From the NCBI GenBank assembly GCA_030645615.1, contig JAUSNB010000018.1, positions 25,602 to 89,601 of the forward strand: a stretch of DNA of 64,000 bases, written 5' to 3'. Under the pieces are notes generated by a model that was given only the letters and a program-made list of their open reading frames with translations, ran no database searches and was not told the origin of the DNA. Positions within the stretch are counted from its first letter, which is position 1. Each line of letters begins with the position of its first letter. Origin of the DNA: Actinomycetota bacterium (GTDB taxonomy: Bacteria > Actinomycetota > Actinomycetes > S36-B12). Positions 28,922 through 39,022 of the stretch are shown here, one piece after another. Made by a program: the position numbers and the translations under genes.

Positions 28922-29506
28922 TCAGCGGGCCCGGTCCGCGGTCGCCTGAGACAGCGCTGCCGCGAAAGCGAGGACCTGCCGGACCACCTCGGCGCCATCG
29001 GCGGCCTCCGAGACCCGCACACTCAGATCATCGTTGCTCGCCGTGCCGGTATAGCCATGGTCCGCGTCGCACTGGGGGTCGCCACACCCGGCCGGCTCGA
29101 GCTCGATGCGGCTGACCGCGCCCCAGCCGATGGTCAGGACCACCTCCGCCGCGGGGCCCCCGGCCCGGTGCCGCTCGGGCTCGCTGACCACCCGGGTCAC
29201 GACGACCGAGTCCACCCGCTCCAGCCGCACCGCCTCCGTCGACGCGGATGCATACGGTGTCGGGTTGCCCTCGTCGACGGGGTGCTCGTCGGTGTGCCCG
29301 ACGATGAGCCGGGTCGGGGTGAGGGCCAGGACGGTGACGTGGCGGCGCAGCTCATCGCGGTCGAAGGTGGCCTCGTGGTGCACCACGTACGACACCAAGG
29401 ACTCGGCGGCCATCGCGGTGTCGAGCGCATCGGCGACGAGGTCGGGGTAGTACCCGGATCTCTGGATGTCGGAACGCAGCTTCTGGACGAGGGCGGCATC
29501 GGTCAT
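28922..29506 (-). CDS. DUF5998 family protein
   Basis: A 194-residue soluble protein with the DUF5998 pattern: an N-terminal LRSDIQRSGYYPDLVADALDTA, then VSYVVHHEATFDRDELRRHVTVLALTPTRL and a Cys/Asp-rich GCGDPQCDADHGYTG near the end, possibly metal binding. The function is unknown. The ATG overlaps the stop of the upstream MFS gene, and its own stop overlaps the probable start of the phosphodiesterase-like gene, so the three are translated from one message. Confidence 0.88.
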   Translation of the reverse strand: MTDAALVQKLRSDIQRSGYYPDLVADALDTAMAAESLVSYVVHHEATFDRDELRRHVTVLALTPTRLIVGHTDEHPVDEGNPTPYASASTEAVRLERVDSVVVTRVVSEPERHRAGGPAAEVVLTIGWGAVSRIELEPAGCGDPQCDADHGYTGTASNDDLSVRVSEAADGAEVVRQVLAFAAALSQATADRAR

Positions 29507-30744
29507 GGTGGCATTGTCCCATCCTCCGCCGGCTCGGGGAGCCTGCCGTCCAGCGCCGGGGTGAGCCGGTGCCGAAGGCGCAACGCCATGACGCCGGCCA
29601 CCGCGCAGCCGCCCAGGATGGTGGCCAGCCAGATGCCGACGTGCCCCGACCCGAGGAGCAGCCCGCTGACGGCCGGGCCGATCGATCCCGACACGCCCCA
29701 GACCAAGCTCTGCACGGAGTTGTACCGCCCGCGCAGGTGGTCGGGAGCCAGGTCGTTGAGCAGCGAAGGGGCGATCGGTGCCCACAGAGTCTCGCCGATC
29801 GCGAACACCAGCGTCGACAGCATGATGAGTCCGAGCGCGGCCCCGACGGGCAGCAGGCCGCTGATGCCGACGAGCAGCCATGAGGCACCCCAGATCGTGG
29901 CGATCAGCGCCATCAGCCGGCTGCGCGATCGACCCCGGATCAGGCGCAGGGTGAACAGCTGCATCGCCACGATCGTGAAGGTGTTGACGGCGTAGGCCAC
30001 CGCCACCCAGCCCACGGCAAGGTCGTTGATGACGGTGATGAACACCGGGATCGCGATCTCGAAGGCGCCGTATCCGCAGCTCAGCAGGACCAGCCCCAAC
30101 AAGGCCAGGCGGACCAGCCGGCCATCGCGGAGGACCTCCCGGTACCCGCCCCCGCCGTGGTCGCCCTCCTCGCGAGGCGCCGGCCCGACGCCGACGCCGG
30201 GCAGGGTGAGCAGGACGGCGAAGTACAGAAGGTACGTGCACGCGTCGACGAGGTACAGGATCGTGAAGGAGCCCGGGTTGTCCTCGCGGACGATCGTCGC
30301 TGCGACGATCCCGCCGATCCCGATGCCGAGATTGAGCAGCATGAACTGGATCCCGAACACCCGCTGCCTCTGCTCCGTGGTCGTCAGGCGCCCGAGGAGT
30401 GCCGACTGCGGTGACCAGGTGGCAGAGCCGCCGATCGCCACCACCGTGGCAACCAGGAACGCGGTCGGCACGTCGTCGACCACCGCGAGGAACGCCACGC
30501 CGATCGCCTCGACGACCAGCCCGACCATGAGCACTGGGCGAGGACCGAAACGATCGACGAGGTAGCCGACGATCGGCAGCATGACGAGGGAGACGACGGC
30601 CACGAAGGCCACGACGATGCCCGCGACGGCGATGCCCAGTCCGCGGACCTGCCCGAGGTACACGATGAGCAGGGGCATCGTCAGTCCGCTGCCGATCGCG
30701 GACAAGGCGTTGCCGAACAGCACCCTGCGCACGACAGGGCTCAT
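29503..30744 (-). CDS. MFS transporter
   Basis: A 413-residue transporter with about twelve membrane segments; motif A-like GYLVDRFGPRPVL is at about 60-72 and its degenerate counterpart LRLIRGRSRSRLM in the second half. It resembles MdtH/YceL-type multidrug exporters. It lies 7 bases after the acetyltransferase/CoA-ligase gene and overlaps DUF5998, so it is in the middle of a four-gene run on the minus strand. The substrate is unknown. Confidence 0.87.
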   Translation of the reverse strand: MSPVVRRVLFGNALSAIGSGLTMPLLIVYLGQVRGLGIAVAGIVVAFVAVVSLVMLPIVGYLVDRFGPRPVLMVGLVVEAIGVAFLAVVDDVPTAFLVATVVAIGGSATWSPQSALLGRLTTTEQRQRVFGIQFMLLNLGIGIGGIVAATIVREDNPGSFTILYLVDACTYLLYFAVLLTLPGVGVGPAPREEGDHGGGGYREVLRDGRLVRLALLGLVLLSCGYGAFEIAIPVFITVINDLAVGWVAVAYAVNTFTIVAMQLFTLRLIRGRSRSRLMALIATIWGASWLLVGISGLLPVGAALGLIMLSTLVFAIGETLWAPIAPSLLNDLAPDHLRGRYNSVQSLVWGVSGSIGPAVSGLLLGSGHVGIWLATILGGCAVAGVMALRLRHRLTPALDGRLPEPAEDGTMPP

Positions 30745-30751
30745 GGGGACC

Positions 30752-33169
30752 TCACAAGCGGCGGGCCGCCGGGTCGAGGACGTGGGGGCGAGGGGACACG
30801 CTCGTCCGCGCCCTGCCGACAGTCAAGTCCCCCATGGCCCCGGCCGCGGGGCGGACACCTCCTAGTTCGACCTCCACGCTGACGGTCGGCGCGGAGCCGA
30901 GGATGCTGGCCTCGGACACCACCGATGCAAGCGCCGCGAGGAAGCCGGCACGCTGGTCCGCCTGCAGGTTCCCGATGGCCGCGTCGCGTGCGGCGATGGA
31001 GGCCAGCATCGTGGCTGCCTCGGCACGGTCCACCGGGGCGATGCGGTATGCCGCATCATCGAGTACCTCGGCGACCGCGTCGTCGATGCCTACCCGCACG
31101 ACCGCACCGAAGAGAGGGTCGTCCCGCACCCCGATGCGCCAGCCCAGGCCCGTGGTCTCGGCCATGTGCATGTCGACGTGGGCCTGCCCGAGCAGCTCGA
31201 GGACCGCATCACCGGACTGCACCCCCAGAGCAGGCACGTCGGGCACGGTCACGTCGGGCCCGGCTAGGTCGAGCGCCTCGCCCTCGCCGTCCGCCGAGGC
31301 CGGTTCCGGCGCGTCGGACCACCTCCACTCGGCGAGCCGGCGGGCGGCCGCCAGGGCAGCCACGGCAGCCTCGACATCACGGAAAACCGGGACGCCGTGG
31401 ATGCCGACGCCGCCGTCCGGCATGACCGCGACGAGCAGGCTGCCATCGGCCGACGCCCGCAGCGCTTGCCGGACCTCGGTATCGCCAGGCCGCTCGATCG
31501 GCGGGACGTGGATCGCGATGACGGCACCCGCTGTTGCCTTGGCCCGGGCGATCTCGGTCCGGTAGGCCTCGGCGGACTCCTGTCGGGCGAAGGTCACCGG
31601 ATCGCCGTCGAGGGGCAGGCCGAGCCGATCCGCGGCATTCGCTGCCATCACCGAGAGGGCATCGCTGTTGCCGATGATCGCCACGCCGGCCCGACCTGGA
31701 AGCAGCCCACCGGCCAGCACCATGGCCGCGTCGAGCAACTGGTCGATGCCATCGACCAGGACCAGCCCGGCAGCGCCCATGACCTGGTCCACGGCTCGTT
31801 GGGACAGGGCCGTGCTGCGGACTGCGTGCCCGCTCGGGTGGCGAGCTTCCGCCCCGCCCGCCCGGACCATGATGACGGGCTTGCGCGCGGCAAGCCGTCG
31901 GACCAGTCGGACGAACTTGCGTGGGTTGCCGATCGTCTCGAGGTGGAGGAGCACGAGCGACGTGTCCTCGTCGTCGAGCCAGTACTGCAGGACATCGTTG
32001 CCGGAGATGTCGGCTCGGTTGCCAGCCGAAACGAACGTCGACACCCCGAGCCCGCGGCCCTCAAGTCGATCGAGGATCGATCCGCCGAGCGCCCCGGACT
32101 GGCTGAAGAAGCCCACCGTGCCCGCTCGGGGCATGCGGTGGATCAGCGAGGCGTTCAGCCGCACCTCATCGTCGGTGTTGAGCAGGCCCAGGGCATTGGG
32201 GCCGACAAGGCGCATCCCGGCTCCGCGGACGAGGTCCACGAGTTCCTGCTGAAGGCGCGGGCCGTCGCCGCCGGCGTCCCCGAAGCCGCCCGAAACGACG
32301 ACCACCCCGTGGACCGCGGCGGCGGCCGCCTGCTCGATCACCTGGCGCACGTCATTCGCGGGGACGACGACCGCGCACAGGTCGACCGATCCATCGACGT
32401 CGGCGAGGGACCGAACGCATGGCACGCCGAGGATCTCGTCGACCTCGTGGTGCACGGCGATCAGCCGGCCGCGGAACCCTCCACGCACCAGGTTGCCCAG
32501 CAGGGCGTGTCCTAAGCCGCCGGGATTCCTGCCGGCGCCCACGACGGCGACCGTGCCCGGGTGCAGCAGCCGGTGGACCGACCGGGCATCGGCACGGTGT
32601 TCCCGCGCCGTCATCACCTCCAGGCTGGACGCCGTCGGCTCGATGTCGAAGGCCAGGACGATGACGTCGTCCTCCCGCCGCTGGTCCAGGGCAAACCCGG
32701 CCTGCCGGAAGGTCGCCAGCATGCGCCCGTTCTGGGGAAGGACCTCAGCGGTGAATCGGGTCAGACCGCACTCCCGAGCGGCTGCCGCAAGGTGCTCCAG
32801 CAGGACCGATCCAAGGCCACGCCCCTGCATGTCGTCGCGGATGACGAAGGCGACCTCGGCGACACCGCCGCCAACGGTGTCGTAGCGACCGACCCCGATG
32901 AAGTCGCCACCGTCGAGGGCAACGAGGGCCACCCGGTCGTGATGGTCCACCTGCGTGAACCGGGTGACGTCGTCGTCCGTGAGGGTCGGCTTGGCGCTGA
33001 AGAAGCGGAAGTAGACAGTGCGGTCCGACAGCGATGCATGGAAGGCCCGGAGGCGGTCGGCGTCCTCGGGGACCATCGGCCGCAGGTGCACGGGGCGGCC
33101 GTCGCGCAGCAGCACGTCGGCTTCCCACCCGACGGGGTAGCCGGCCGTGCTTCCCGCGCCGGTGGACAT
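30752..33169 (-). CDS. GNAT acetyltransferase fused to an acyl-CoA-synthetase-like (NDP-forming) region
   Basis: An 805-residue fusion. Residues 15-180 form a GNAT domain with the acetyl-CoA loop RDDMQGRGLGSVLLEHL. A CoA-binding Rossmann domain (about 205-330, VAVVGAGRNPGGLG), a succinyl-CoA-ligase-like domain (about 340-600, FFSQSGALGGSILD) and a shortened ATP-grasp-like region (about 670-790) follow. Mycobacterial and streptomycete Pat-type enzymes with this make-up acetylate lysines on acetyl-CoA synthetase and other proteins. The phosphohistidine motif SHTG of active NDP-forming synthetases is not seen, so the ligase half is probably regulatory. ATG 33169 is chosen from the homologous N-terminus. 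Confidence 0.85.
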   Translation of the reverse strand: MSTGAGSTAGYPVGWEADVLLRDGRPVHLRPMVPEDADRLRAFHASLSDRTVYFRFFSAKPTLTDDDVTRFTQVDHHDRVALVALDGGDFIGVGRYDTVGGGVAEVAFVIRDDMQGRGLGSVLLEHLAAAARECGLTRFTAEVLPQNGRMLATFRQAGFALDQRREDDVIVLAFDIEPTASSLEVMTAREHRADARSVHRLLHPGTVAVVGAGRNPGGLGHALLGNLVRGGFRGRLIAVHHEVDEILGVPCVRSLADVDGSVDLCAVVVPANDVRQVIEQAAAAAVHGVVVVSGGFGDAGGDGPRLQQELVDLVRGAGMRLVGPNALGLLNTDDEVRLNASLIHRMPRAGTVGFFSQSGALGGSILDRLEGRGLGVSTFVSAGNRADISGNDVLQYWLDDEDTSLVLLHLETIGNPRKFVRLVRRLAARKPVIMVRAGGAEARHPSGHAVRSTALSQRAVDQVMGAAGLVLVDGIDQLLDAAMVLAGGLLPGRAGVAIIGNSDALSVMAANAADRLGLPLDGDPVTFARQESAEAYRTEIARAKATAGAVIAIHVPPIERPGDTEVRQALRASADGSLLVAVMPDGGVGIHGVPVFRDVEAAVAALAAARRLAEWRWSDAPEPASADGEGEALDLAGPDVTVPDVPALGVQSGDAVLELLGQAHVDMHMAETTGLGWRIGVRDDPLFGAVVRVGIDDAVAEVLDDAAYRIAPVDRAEAATMLASIAARDAAIGNLQADQRAGFLAALASVVSEASILGSAPTVSVEVELGGVRPAAGAMGDLTVGRARTSVSPRPHVLDPAARRL

Positions 33170-33204
33170 GGCCCCATTCTGGCCCTCTTGGGTATGGTCA
33201 ACGG

Positions 33205-34149
33205 GTGACCCCTGCCGCAACGGCCCTCGCGCCGGGAAGCCTGACCATCGCCGACGACGTGCAGGAGGCCCTCACCGAGGGGCGGGCAGTCGTCGCCCTG
33301 GAGTCCACGATCATCAGCCACGGGCTGCCGCGCCCAGAGAACCTCCGGGTGGCAGCCGAGGTGGAGGACATCGTGCGCTCCCGAGGCGCCGTCCCCGCCA
33401 CGATCGCGATCCTGGACGGGCAGGTCCACGTCGGCCTGAGCGAGGACCTGCTCGAGCAGGTGGCCAACCGGGACGACGTGATCAAGGTCAGCGTGCGGGA
33501 CCTGGCGGCCATCGTCGCCCGCGGCGGGCACGGAGCCACCACGGTTGCGGCGACGAGCCACATCGCCATGCTGGCCGGCTTGCGCGTCTTCGCCACCGGC
33601 GGTCTGGGCGGTGTGCATCGGCAGGCCCGCGACTCCTGGGACGAGTCCGCCGACCTGACGACGCTGGCCGTGACCCCGATGACGGTCGTCTGCTCAGGCG
33701 TGAAGTCGATCCTCGATGTCGGCGCGACCCTCGAGCGGCTCGAGACCCTCAACGTTGGCGTGCTCGGCTACGCCACCGACAGCTTCCCCGGCTTCTATCT
33801 CACCGACTCGGGGTTCTCGGTGAACTGGTCAGCACGGGATGAAGACGAGGTGGCCCGGATCATGTCGGTGCGCGACGCGCTCAAGATCGCGTCCGCGCTG
33901 GTTGTCGCCAACCCGTTGCCGGCGGCGGAGCAGCTCGACCCCGACCTGCACGACCAGGTTTTGGAGGAAGGCCTGCGGCTGGCCGGCGCGCGCAACGTGG
34001 TGGGCAAGGACGTCACGCCCTTCCTGCTCGACCACTTCCACCGGGCCACGCACGGAGCCAGCCTCATCGTGAACGAGCGGATCATCGTGCGCAACGCCGA
34101 GCTGGCCGCGCGCATCGCCGTGGCCGACGCGGCTTCGCGGACGGCCTAG
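33205..34149 (+). CDS. psuG: Pseudouridine-5'-phosphate glycosidase
   Basis: A 314-residue enzyme that splits the C-glycosidic bond of pseudouridine-5'-phosphate into uracil and ribose-5-phosphate. The characteristic blocks are ALESTIISHGLPRPEN (catalytic Glu), KVSVRDLAAIVARGGHGATTVAAT (Lys), DSWDESADL (metal Asp), CSGVKSILDVGATLE (Lys) and the C-terminal NxxL-rich helix. The GTG at 33205 begins just after a divergent start region shared with the acetyltransferase fusion. It is followed 31 bases later by a PfkB kinase, the usual partner in pseudouridine degradation. Confidence 0.94.
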   Translation: MTPAATALAPGSLTIADDVQEALTEGRAVVALESTIISHGLPRPENLRVAAEVEDIVRSRGAVPATIAILDGQVHVGLSEDLLEQVANRDDVIKVSVRDLAAIVARGGHGATTVAATSHIAMLAGLRVFATGGLGGVHRQARDSWDESADLTTLAVTPMTVVCSGVKSILDVGATLERLETLNVGVLGYATDSFPGFYLTDSGFSVNWSARDEDEVARIMSVRDALKIASALVVANPLPAAEQLDPDLHDQVLEEGLRLAGARNVVGKDVTPFLLDHFHRATHGASLIVNERIIVRNAELAARIAVADAASRTA

Positions 34150-34180
34150 CATCGGCGCGAACCCGGAACCTCGCGTCATC

Positions 34181-35050
34181 GTGGTCGGTGACGTCATGCT
34201 CGACGTCACGGCGCGCATCTCGTCTCCACTTGCCTACGCAAGCGACACCCCGGCAGTGGTGACGATGCAGCCCGGCGGCTCGGCGGCCAACACGGCCGGC
34301 TGGCTGGCCGCGTCCGGCCATCGGTCGGCATTCGTCGGGCGCATAGGCGCCGACGATGCGGGGAGCCGCGCCCGCGAGGCGCTCGTCGCGCAGGGCGTCG
34401 AGGCGCACCTGCCCGTGTCCGCCGGCCGCGCGACTGGTATGTGCGTCGTCATCGTGGACGCCCTGGGCGAGCGCACGATGCTCCCTGACCCCGGGGCCAA
34501 CGCGGACCTGCGTGCCGACGACCTTGACGGGGCCCGCGTGGTGGCCGGCGACCATGTGCACCTGTCCGGCTATGTCCTGCTCAATCCGGCGTGCGCCGCG
34601 GCCGGACTGGCCATCCTGCAACGGGCGAGGCAGGCAGGTGCTACGACCAGCCTGGACCCGTCTTCCGCGGCCCCTCTGCGAGCGCGACAGGAGGACATGC
34701 GCGCCGGACTGGCCCTGGTCGACCTGGTCATCGCGAACGAGGAGGAGGCCGAGGTGCTGACCGGCCGGCGGGACCCGGAGGCCGCGTTGGCGGCCCTGGC
34801 AGGACTCGTCCCGGTGGCGGTGGTCAAGTGCGGAGCGGCCGGTGCGATGGCCCGGGCGGGCATCCAGCACGTGAGCGCGCGCGCGCGCCCGGCTGCGGTG
34901 GTCGACACGACCGGTGCCGGTGACTCCTTCGCGGCGGGGTTCCTGCCGGCCTGGGCAGGCGGCCTCGGGCTCGCCCGGGCGCTCGCGGCTGGGCTGGACC
35001 TAGCCTCAGTGGCCGTCAGCCGTGTCGGAGCCGGCCCTCCCCCGCGCTGA
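34181..35050 (+). CDS. psuK: PfkB-family kinase, probable pseudouridine kinase
   Basis: A 289-residue sugar/nucleoside kinase of the ribokinase fold. PfkB signature 1 is GGSAANTAGWLAASGH and signature 2 DTTGAGDSFAAGFLPA, which holds the catalytic Asp and anion hole. Next to psuG, the likely reaction is phosphorylation of pseudouridine to its 5'-phosphate, and the product feeds PsuG; specificity is inferred from this neighbour only. GTG 34181 is the only usable start, although the conserved strand (PRVIVVGDVMLD) begins a few codons before it. A shadow of the same family as ribokinase or fructokinase cannot be excluded. Confidence 0.85.
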   Translation: MVGDVMLDVTARISSPLAYASDTPAVVTMQPGGSAANTAGWLAASGHRSAFVGRIGADDAGSRAREALVAQGVEAHLPVSAGRATGMCVVIVDALGERTMLPDPGANADLRADDLDGARVVAGDHVHLSGYVLLNPACAAAGLAILQRARQAGATTSLDPSSAAPLRARQEDMRAGLALVDLVIANEEEAEVLTGRRDPEAALAALAGLVPVAVVKCGAAGAMARAGIQHVSARARPAAVVDTTGAGDSFAAGFLPAWAGGLGLARALAAGLDLASVAVSRVGAGPPPR

Positions 35051-35095
35051 ACGGCCAAGATTGACCGCGATCCCCTAGAGCCCCGAGAGGACCCC

Positions 35096-37549
35096 ATGGC
35101 CCGGCGCGCCGCCCGCACGACCGAACCCCCCGGTGACGGTCGCATCGTCGACGTGGACGTCTCCGAGGAGATGCGCGGCTCCTTCCTGGAGTACGCCTAC
35201 TCGGTCATCTACGCCCGCGCGCTGCCCGATGCGCGCGACGGCCTGAAGCCCGTGCAGCGGCGCATCCTGTTCCAGATGGCCCAGATGGGACTGCGGCCCG
35301 ACAGGGGACACGTGAAGAGCGCACGGGTCGTCGGGGACGTGATGGGACGCCTGCACCCGCACGGTGACCAGGCGATCTACGACGCCCTCGTACGCATGGC
35401 TCAGCCGTTCTCGCTGCGGCTTCCCCTCATCGACGGCCACGGCAACTTCGGGTCACCGGACGACGGTCCCGCCGCCATGCGGTACACCGAGGCCCGCCTC
35501 GCGCAGGCCGCGACGACCATGACGGACGGCCTCGACGAGGACGTCGTGGACTTCGGCCCCAACTATGACGGCCGCGAGCATGAGCCGGCCGTTCTCCCGG
35601 CAGCGCTGCCCAACCTGCTGGTCAACGGGGCATCCGGCATCGCCGTCGGCATGGCTACCAACCTCGTGCCGCACAACGTTGGCGAGGTCCTCAACGCGGC
35701 CCGCTACCTGCTCGCCCAGCCCGATGCGACCCTCAGTGAGCTCATGACGTTCATTCCCGGCCCCGACTTCCCCGGAGGAGGCGTGATCGTGGGCCTCGAC
35801 GGCGTGCGCGACGCGTATGCCTCGGGGCGCGGGTCGTTCCGGGTGCGTGCGCGCACTCGGATCGAGCAGGTCACCCCGCGACGTCGCGGGATCGTCGTCA
35901 CGGAACTGCCATTCAACGTTGGCCCCGAGCGGGTGATCGACAAGATCAAGGAGGCCGTCCAGGGCAAGAAGCTCGAGGGCATCTCAGACGTCGTCGACCT
36001 CACGGACGGAGAGAGCGGCCTGCATCTCGTCATCGAGATCAAGAACGGGTTCCATCCCGAGGCCGTGCTTGAGCACCTCTTCCGGCTGACCCCGATGGAG
36101 GACACCGTCAACGTCAATGCGGTGGCACTGGTCGACGGGCAGCCCAAGACCCTCGGCCTGGTCGAGATGCTGCAGGTCTGGCTGGACCACCGCCTGGCCG
36201 TCGTGCGACGCCGCAGTGCGTTCCGACGGGCGAAGGCGCTGGACCGGCTCCACCTGGTCGAGGGACTTCTCGTCGCGATCCTCGACATCGACGAGGTCAT
36301 CGAGGTGATCCGTGCGTCAGACGACGCGGCGGCCGCCCGGGAACGGCTCATGAGCGTGTTCGACCTGAGTGACGTGCAGGCGACGTACATCCTCGACATG
36401 CCCCTGCGCCGACTCACCAAGTTCTCCCGCATCGAGTTGGAGAAGGAGGGCGACGACCTGCGCCGCGAGATCGACGCTCTCACGTCCATGCTGGAGGATC
36501 CATCCGTGCTGCGCGCGGCCGTCGCCGACGAGATCGCCCAGGTGGCGCAGTCGCACGCCACGCCGCGCCGAACTCTGCTCATGGAGTCTGCCTCGGTGCC
36601 TGTGCTGGCGGCCATGCCGATGGAAGTCCACGACGAGCCCTGCGTGATCCTGCTGTCCAGCACCGGCCTGCTCGCCAGAACCGCCGGGACGACGCCGGGC
36701 GACGCTGCCGGGCACGGTCAGCGCACGTCGCACGACGTCATCATCAGTGCCGTCCCCGCGATGTCACGCGGCCAGTTCGGAATCGTCACGTCGGCCGGCC
36801 GACTGGTCCGGCTCAACGCCGTCGACCTGCCGTCCATCCCGGCCGTGAGCGGTGTCCCCGCGCTGACGGGCGGCGCACCGCTCGGCGCGTTCGCGGACCT
36901 GCCGTCCGGGGAGCAGCCCCTGTGCCTCACCACCGTCGACGAGTCAGGCGCAATCGCCCTCGCCACGGCACAGGGGACGGTCAAGCGAGTCGTCGCAGAC
37001 GCGCTGCAGAACAAGGACTCGTGGGACCTCATCCGGCTCGACGAGGGCGATCGCGTCGTCGGGGCCATGCGGCTGCCGGAGGCGCAGGCCGAGGATGCGG
37101 AGTTCGTGCTGGTGACCAGCGACGGTCAGTTGCTGCGCTTCCCGGCCAGCGCCGTGCGGCCGCAGGGCCGGTCGGCGGCCGGAATGGCCGGCATCAAGCT
37201 GGCGAGAGGCGCCGAAGTGGTCTCCTTCCATGCCGTGCGGCCCGGCGACGACGCCGTCGTGGTCACGGTCTCGGGCAGCGGGTCCGCGCTCCCCGGCACG
37301 GAGCCCGGCTCCATCAAGGTCACGCCGCTTGAGCAGTTCCCGGCCAAGGGCCGGGCCACCGGTGGCGTGCGCTGCCACAAGTTCCGCTCGGGTGAGGACC
37401 GCATCGTGCTGGCCTGGGCGGGTACCGGTCCCGCACGGGCGGCGACCGCCTCAGGGGTCCCGATCCCCCTCCCCGACCCGGATTCCCGGCGCGATGGCAC
37501 GGGATCCCCAGGAACTGCGCCCGTGGGCGCCATTGCCGGGGCCCTGTGA
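35096..37549 (+). CDS. parC: DNA topoisomerase IV subunit A
   Basis: An 817-residue type IIA topoisomerase subunit that cuts and rejoins DNA during decatenation with Par[12 protein letters not shown] and [17 protein letters not shown] shape the DNA gate and the active-site Tyr130 lies in [10 protein letters not shown]. The C-terminal beta-propeller lacks an obvious GyrA box (QRRGGKG), which fits ParC rather than GyrA, as does the presence of parE 4.5 kb away. A purine-rich GAGAGGA precedes the ATG. Its stop overlaps the next gene's GTG start (GTGA). Confidence 0.93.
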   Translation: MARRAARTTEPPGDGRIVDVDVSEEMRGSFLEYAYSVIYARALPDARDGLKPVQRRILFQMAQMGLRPDRGHVKSARVVGDVMGRLHPHGDQAIYDALVRMAQPFSLRLPLIDGHGNFGSPDDGPAAMRYTEARLAQAATTMTDGLDEDVVDFGPNYDGREHEPAVLPAALPNLLVNGASGIAVGMATNLVPHNVGEVLNAARYLLAQPDATLSELMTFIPGPDFPGGGVIVGLDGVRDAYASGRGSFRVRARTRIEQVTPRRRGIVVTELPFNVGPERVIDKIKEAVQGKKLEGISDVVDLTDGESGLHLVIEIKNGFHPEAVLEHLFRLTPMEDTVNVNAVALVDGQPKTLGLVEMLQVWLDHRLAVVRRRSAFRRAKALDRLHLVEGLLVAILDIDEVIEVIRASDDAAAARERLMSVFDLSDVQATYILDMPLRRLTKFSRIELEKEGDDLRREIDALTSMLEDPSVLRAAVADEIAQVAQSHATPRRTLLMESASVPVLAAMPMEVHDEPCVILLSSTGLLARTAGTTPGDAAGHGQRTSHDVIISAVPAMSRGQFGIVTSAGRLVRLNAVDLPSIPAVSGVPALTGGAPLGAFADLPSGEQPLCLTTVDESGAIALATAQGTVKRVVADALQNKDSWDLIRLDEGDRVVGAMRLPEAQAEDAEFVLVTSDGQLLRFPASAVRPQGRSAAGMAGIKLARGAEVVSFHAVRPGDDAVVVTVSGSGSALPGTEPGSIKVTPLEQFPAKGRATGGVRCHKFRSGEDRIVLAWAGTGPARAATASGVPIPLPDPDSRRDGTGSPGTAPVGAIAGAL

Positions 37550-38436
37550 TCTCCTGCTCCGCCGACGCCCTCGAGGCTGGCGAGTCGCTGGCCGGCACGG
37601 CACCGGAGGCGAGCGTGTGGGTGGTCGTCGAGCAAGCCGGCCCCTGGGGCCGCGACGCCCTCACCGACAGCAGGCTGCCGGTGGAGGTCTCCGCCTGGCT
37701 GGTCGACGCTAAGCGTGCCGGCGCCGGAGTGCTGCTCGCCCGCCATCCCGACCGGCCGCAGCGCTCCGCCTCGCCCGGCCGGCACGCGTGGGTGGCCCGA
37801 TGCGCCCCTGGCGAGCCGGTGCTGCGCCATGCCGTCCTGCCCGACCTCCACGCCCTGCTCGAATGGGATGCGGCACGCGTCGCGTCAGGCGACATCGATG
37901 CGATCGGCGAGCCGGCCGGACCTCTCCTCACGTTGGTCTGCACCCACTCGGGGCGCGACGCCTGCTGCGCGGTCGCCGGCCGGGACATGATCGGCCGGGT
38001 GGCGGCTCGTGGGCGCACGGGGGCAGCCGTTCTGGGACCGGTCTGGGAATGCAGCCACGTGGGGGGGCATCGATTCGCGCCCGTCTTGCTGTCACTCCCG
38101 TCGGGGGCGCTCCATGGCCGGGTGCCGCCCGATGCGACCGATGCACTGGACGCAATCCTGCGCGGCGACGTGGTCCTCGATCACCTGCGTGGCCTCACGG
38201 CGCTGCCGCCAGCAGACCAGGCGGCCGTCATCGAGGTCGCTCGACGGACCGGCATCGACCCCCTCCGACTGTCCGTCGTCGACGGCCCGTCGGTCACGGT
38301 CGAGGACCCGAAAGGTCGGGCCTGGCGGGTCGACGTCACGGAGGTGCCGCTGGCGCGCGACCGGCGCGAGTCGTGCGGGAAGGACCAGATCCCCGGCACC
38401 GGCTGGACCTGCACCGCCATCCAGCCCGTGAGTTGA
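37546..38436 (+). CDS. Sucrase/ferredoxin-like family protein (Apd1-like thioredoxin-fold ferredoxin)
   Basis: A 296-residue protein of the sucrase/ferredoxin-like family, in which a thioredoxin fold carries a [2Fe-2S] cluster. The expected Cys and His residues are visible in [15 protein letters not shown] (about 128-142) and [14 protein letters not shown] (about 165-178), with two more Cys near the C-terminus ([14 protein letters not shown]). The name sucrase is historical and no sugar hydrolase motif is present. The role is unknown but redox or metal homeostasis is likely. In actinobacteria this gene often sits beside parC. Confidence 0.85.
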   Translation: MISCSADALEAGESLAGTAPEASVWVVVEQAGPWGRDALTDSRLPVEVSAWLVDAKRAGAGVLLARHPDRPQRSASPGRHAWVARCAPGEPVLRHAVLPDLHALLEWDAARVASGDIDAIGEPAGPLLTLVCTHSGRDACCAVAGRDMIGRVAARGRTGAAVLGPVWECSHVGGHRFAPVLLSLPSGALHGRVPPDATDALDAILRGDVVLDHLRGLTALPPADQAAVIEVARRTGIDPLRLSVVDGPSVTVEDPKGRAWRVDVTEVPLARDRRESCGKDQIPGTGWTCTAIQPVS

Positions 38437-38440
38437 GCTC

Positions 38441-38926
38441 TCAGTGGGCGGTGGGCTCCTGAGATGAGTGGTGGTTGGCGATGAGCCACGCGTCCCCTCG
38501 CTTGACGAAGACGAAGGTCATGCGTGCGGGCACGGTGACCTTGGTGCCGTCGATGGAGGTGTAGGCGAATGTGTACAGGCCGGTGACGTATCCCATGTTG
38601 CCGGCGCGCCTGGCCGTCAAGCGGCCGGTGTCAACCGTCAGGCCTTCCTTGCAGGACAGATCGTCGAAGTACTTGGTGATGTCGGCCCTGCCCTGGACGT
38701 AGTCCTTGAACGTGGCCAGAAGGATGCCGTTGCGCGTGTAGAGCGCAGCGACTTCGCTGCCGTCGCAGTCCGCGCCTTCCAGCACCTCGATCCAATGCTC
38801 GTACGCGTCTGTCATGGCCGGTGAGTCGGCCGGGGCCGCGGCGGACGGCCCGGCAACACCAGCGACGACGGCAAGGGACAGTGCGACGACGGCCCCGGCG
38901 AGCGTGTGACGGATACGGTGGCTCAT
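38441..38926 (-). CDS. Secreted SnoaL/NTF2-like protein
   Basis: A 161-residue protein with a Sec signal peptide (MSHRIRHTLAGAVVALSLAV; cleavage probably after the AAA at about 30) and a mature domain of the NTF2/SnoaL type: an N-terminal helix (MTDAYEHWIEVLEG), VAALYTRNGILLATF, and a final AWLIANHHSSQ strand that is typical of the CaMKII-association/SgcJ group. Two Cys may form a disulphide (in EGADCDG and LSCKEG). The ligand or substrate is unknown. It is convergent with the gene before it. Confidence 0.82.
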   Translation of the reverse strand: MSHRIRHTLAGAVVALSLAVVAGVAGPSAAAPADSPAMTDAYEHWIEVLEGADCDGSEVAALYTRNGILLATFKDYVQGRADITKYFDDLSCKEGLTVDTGRLTARRAGNMGYVTGLYTFAYTSIDGTKVTVPARMTFVFVKRGDAWLIANHHSSQEPTAH

Positions 38927-39022
38927 TTCCGGAGCATAGGCCGTTTCACCCCTCGCGAGTGGGCACTCGTCGCGGCCGAATCGGCCGCGACGACCGCAAC
39001 AACTGCCCGCTCGCGAAATGGG

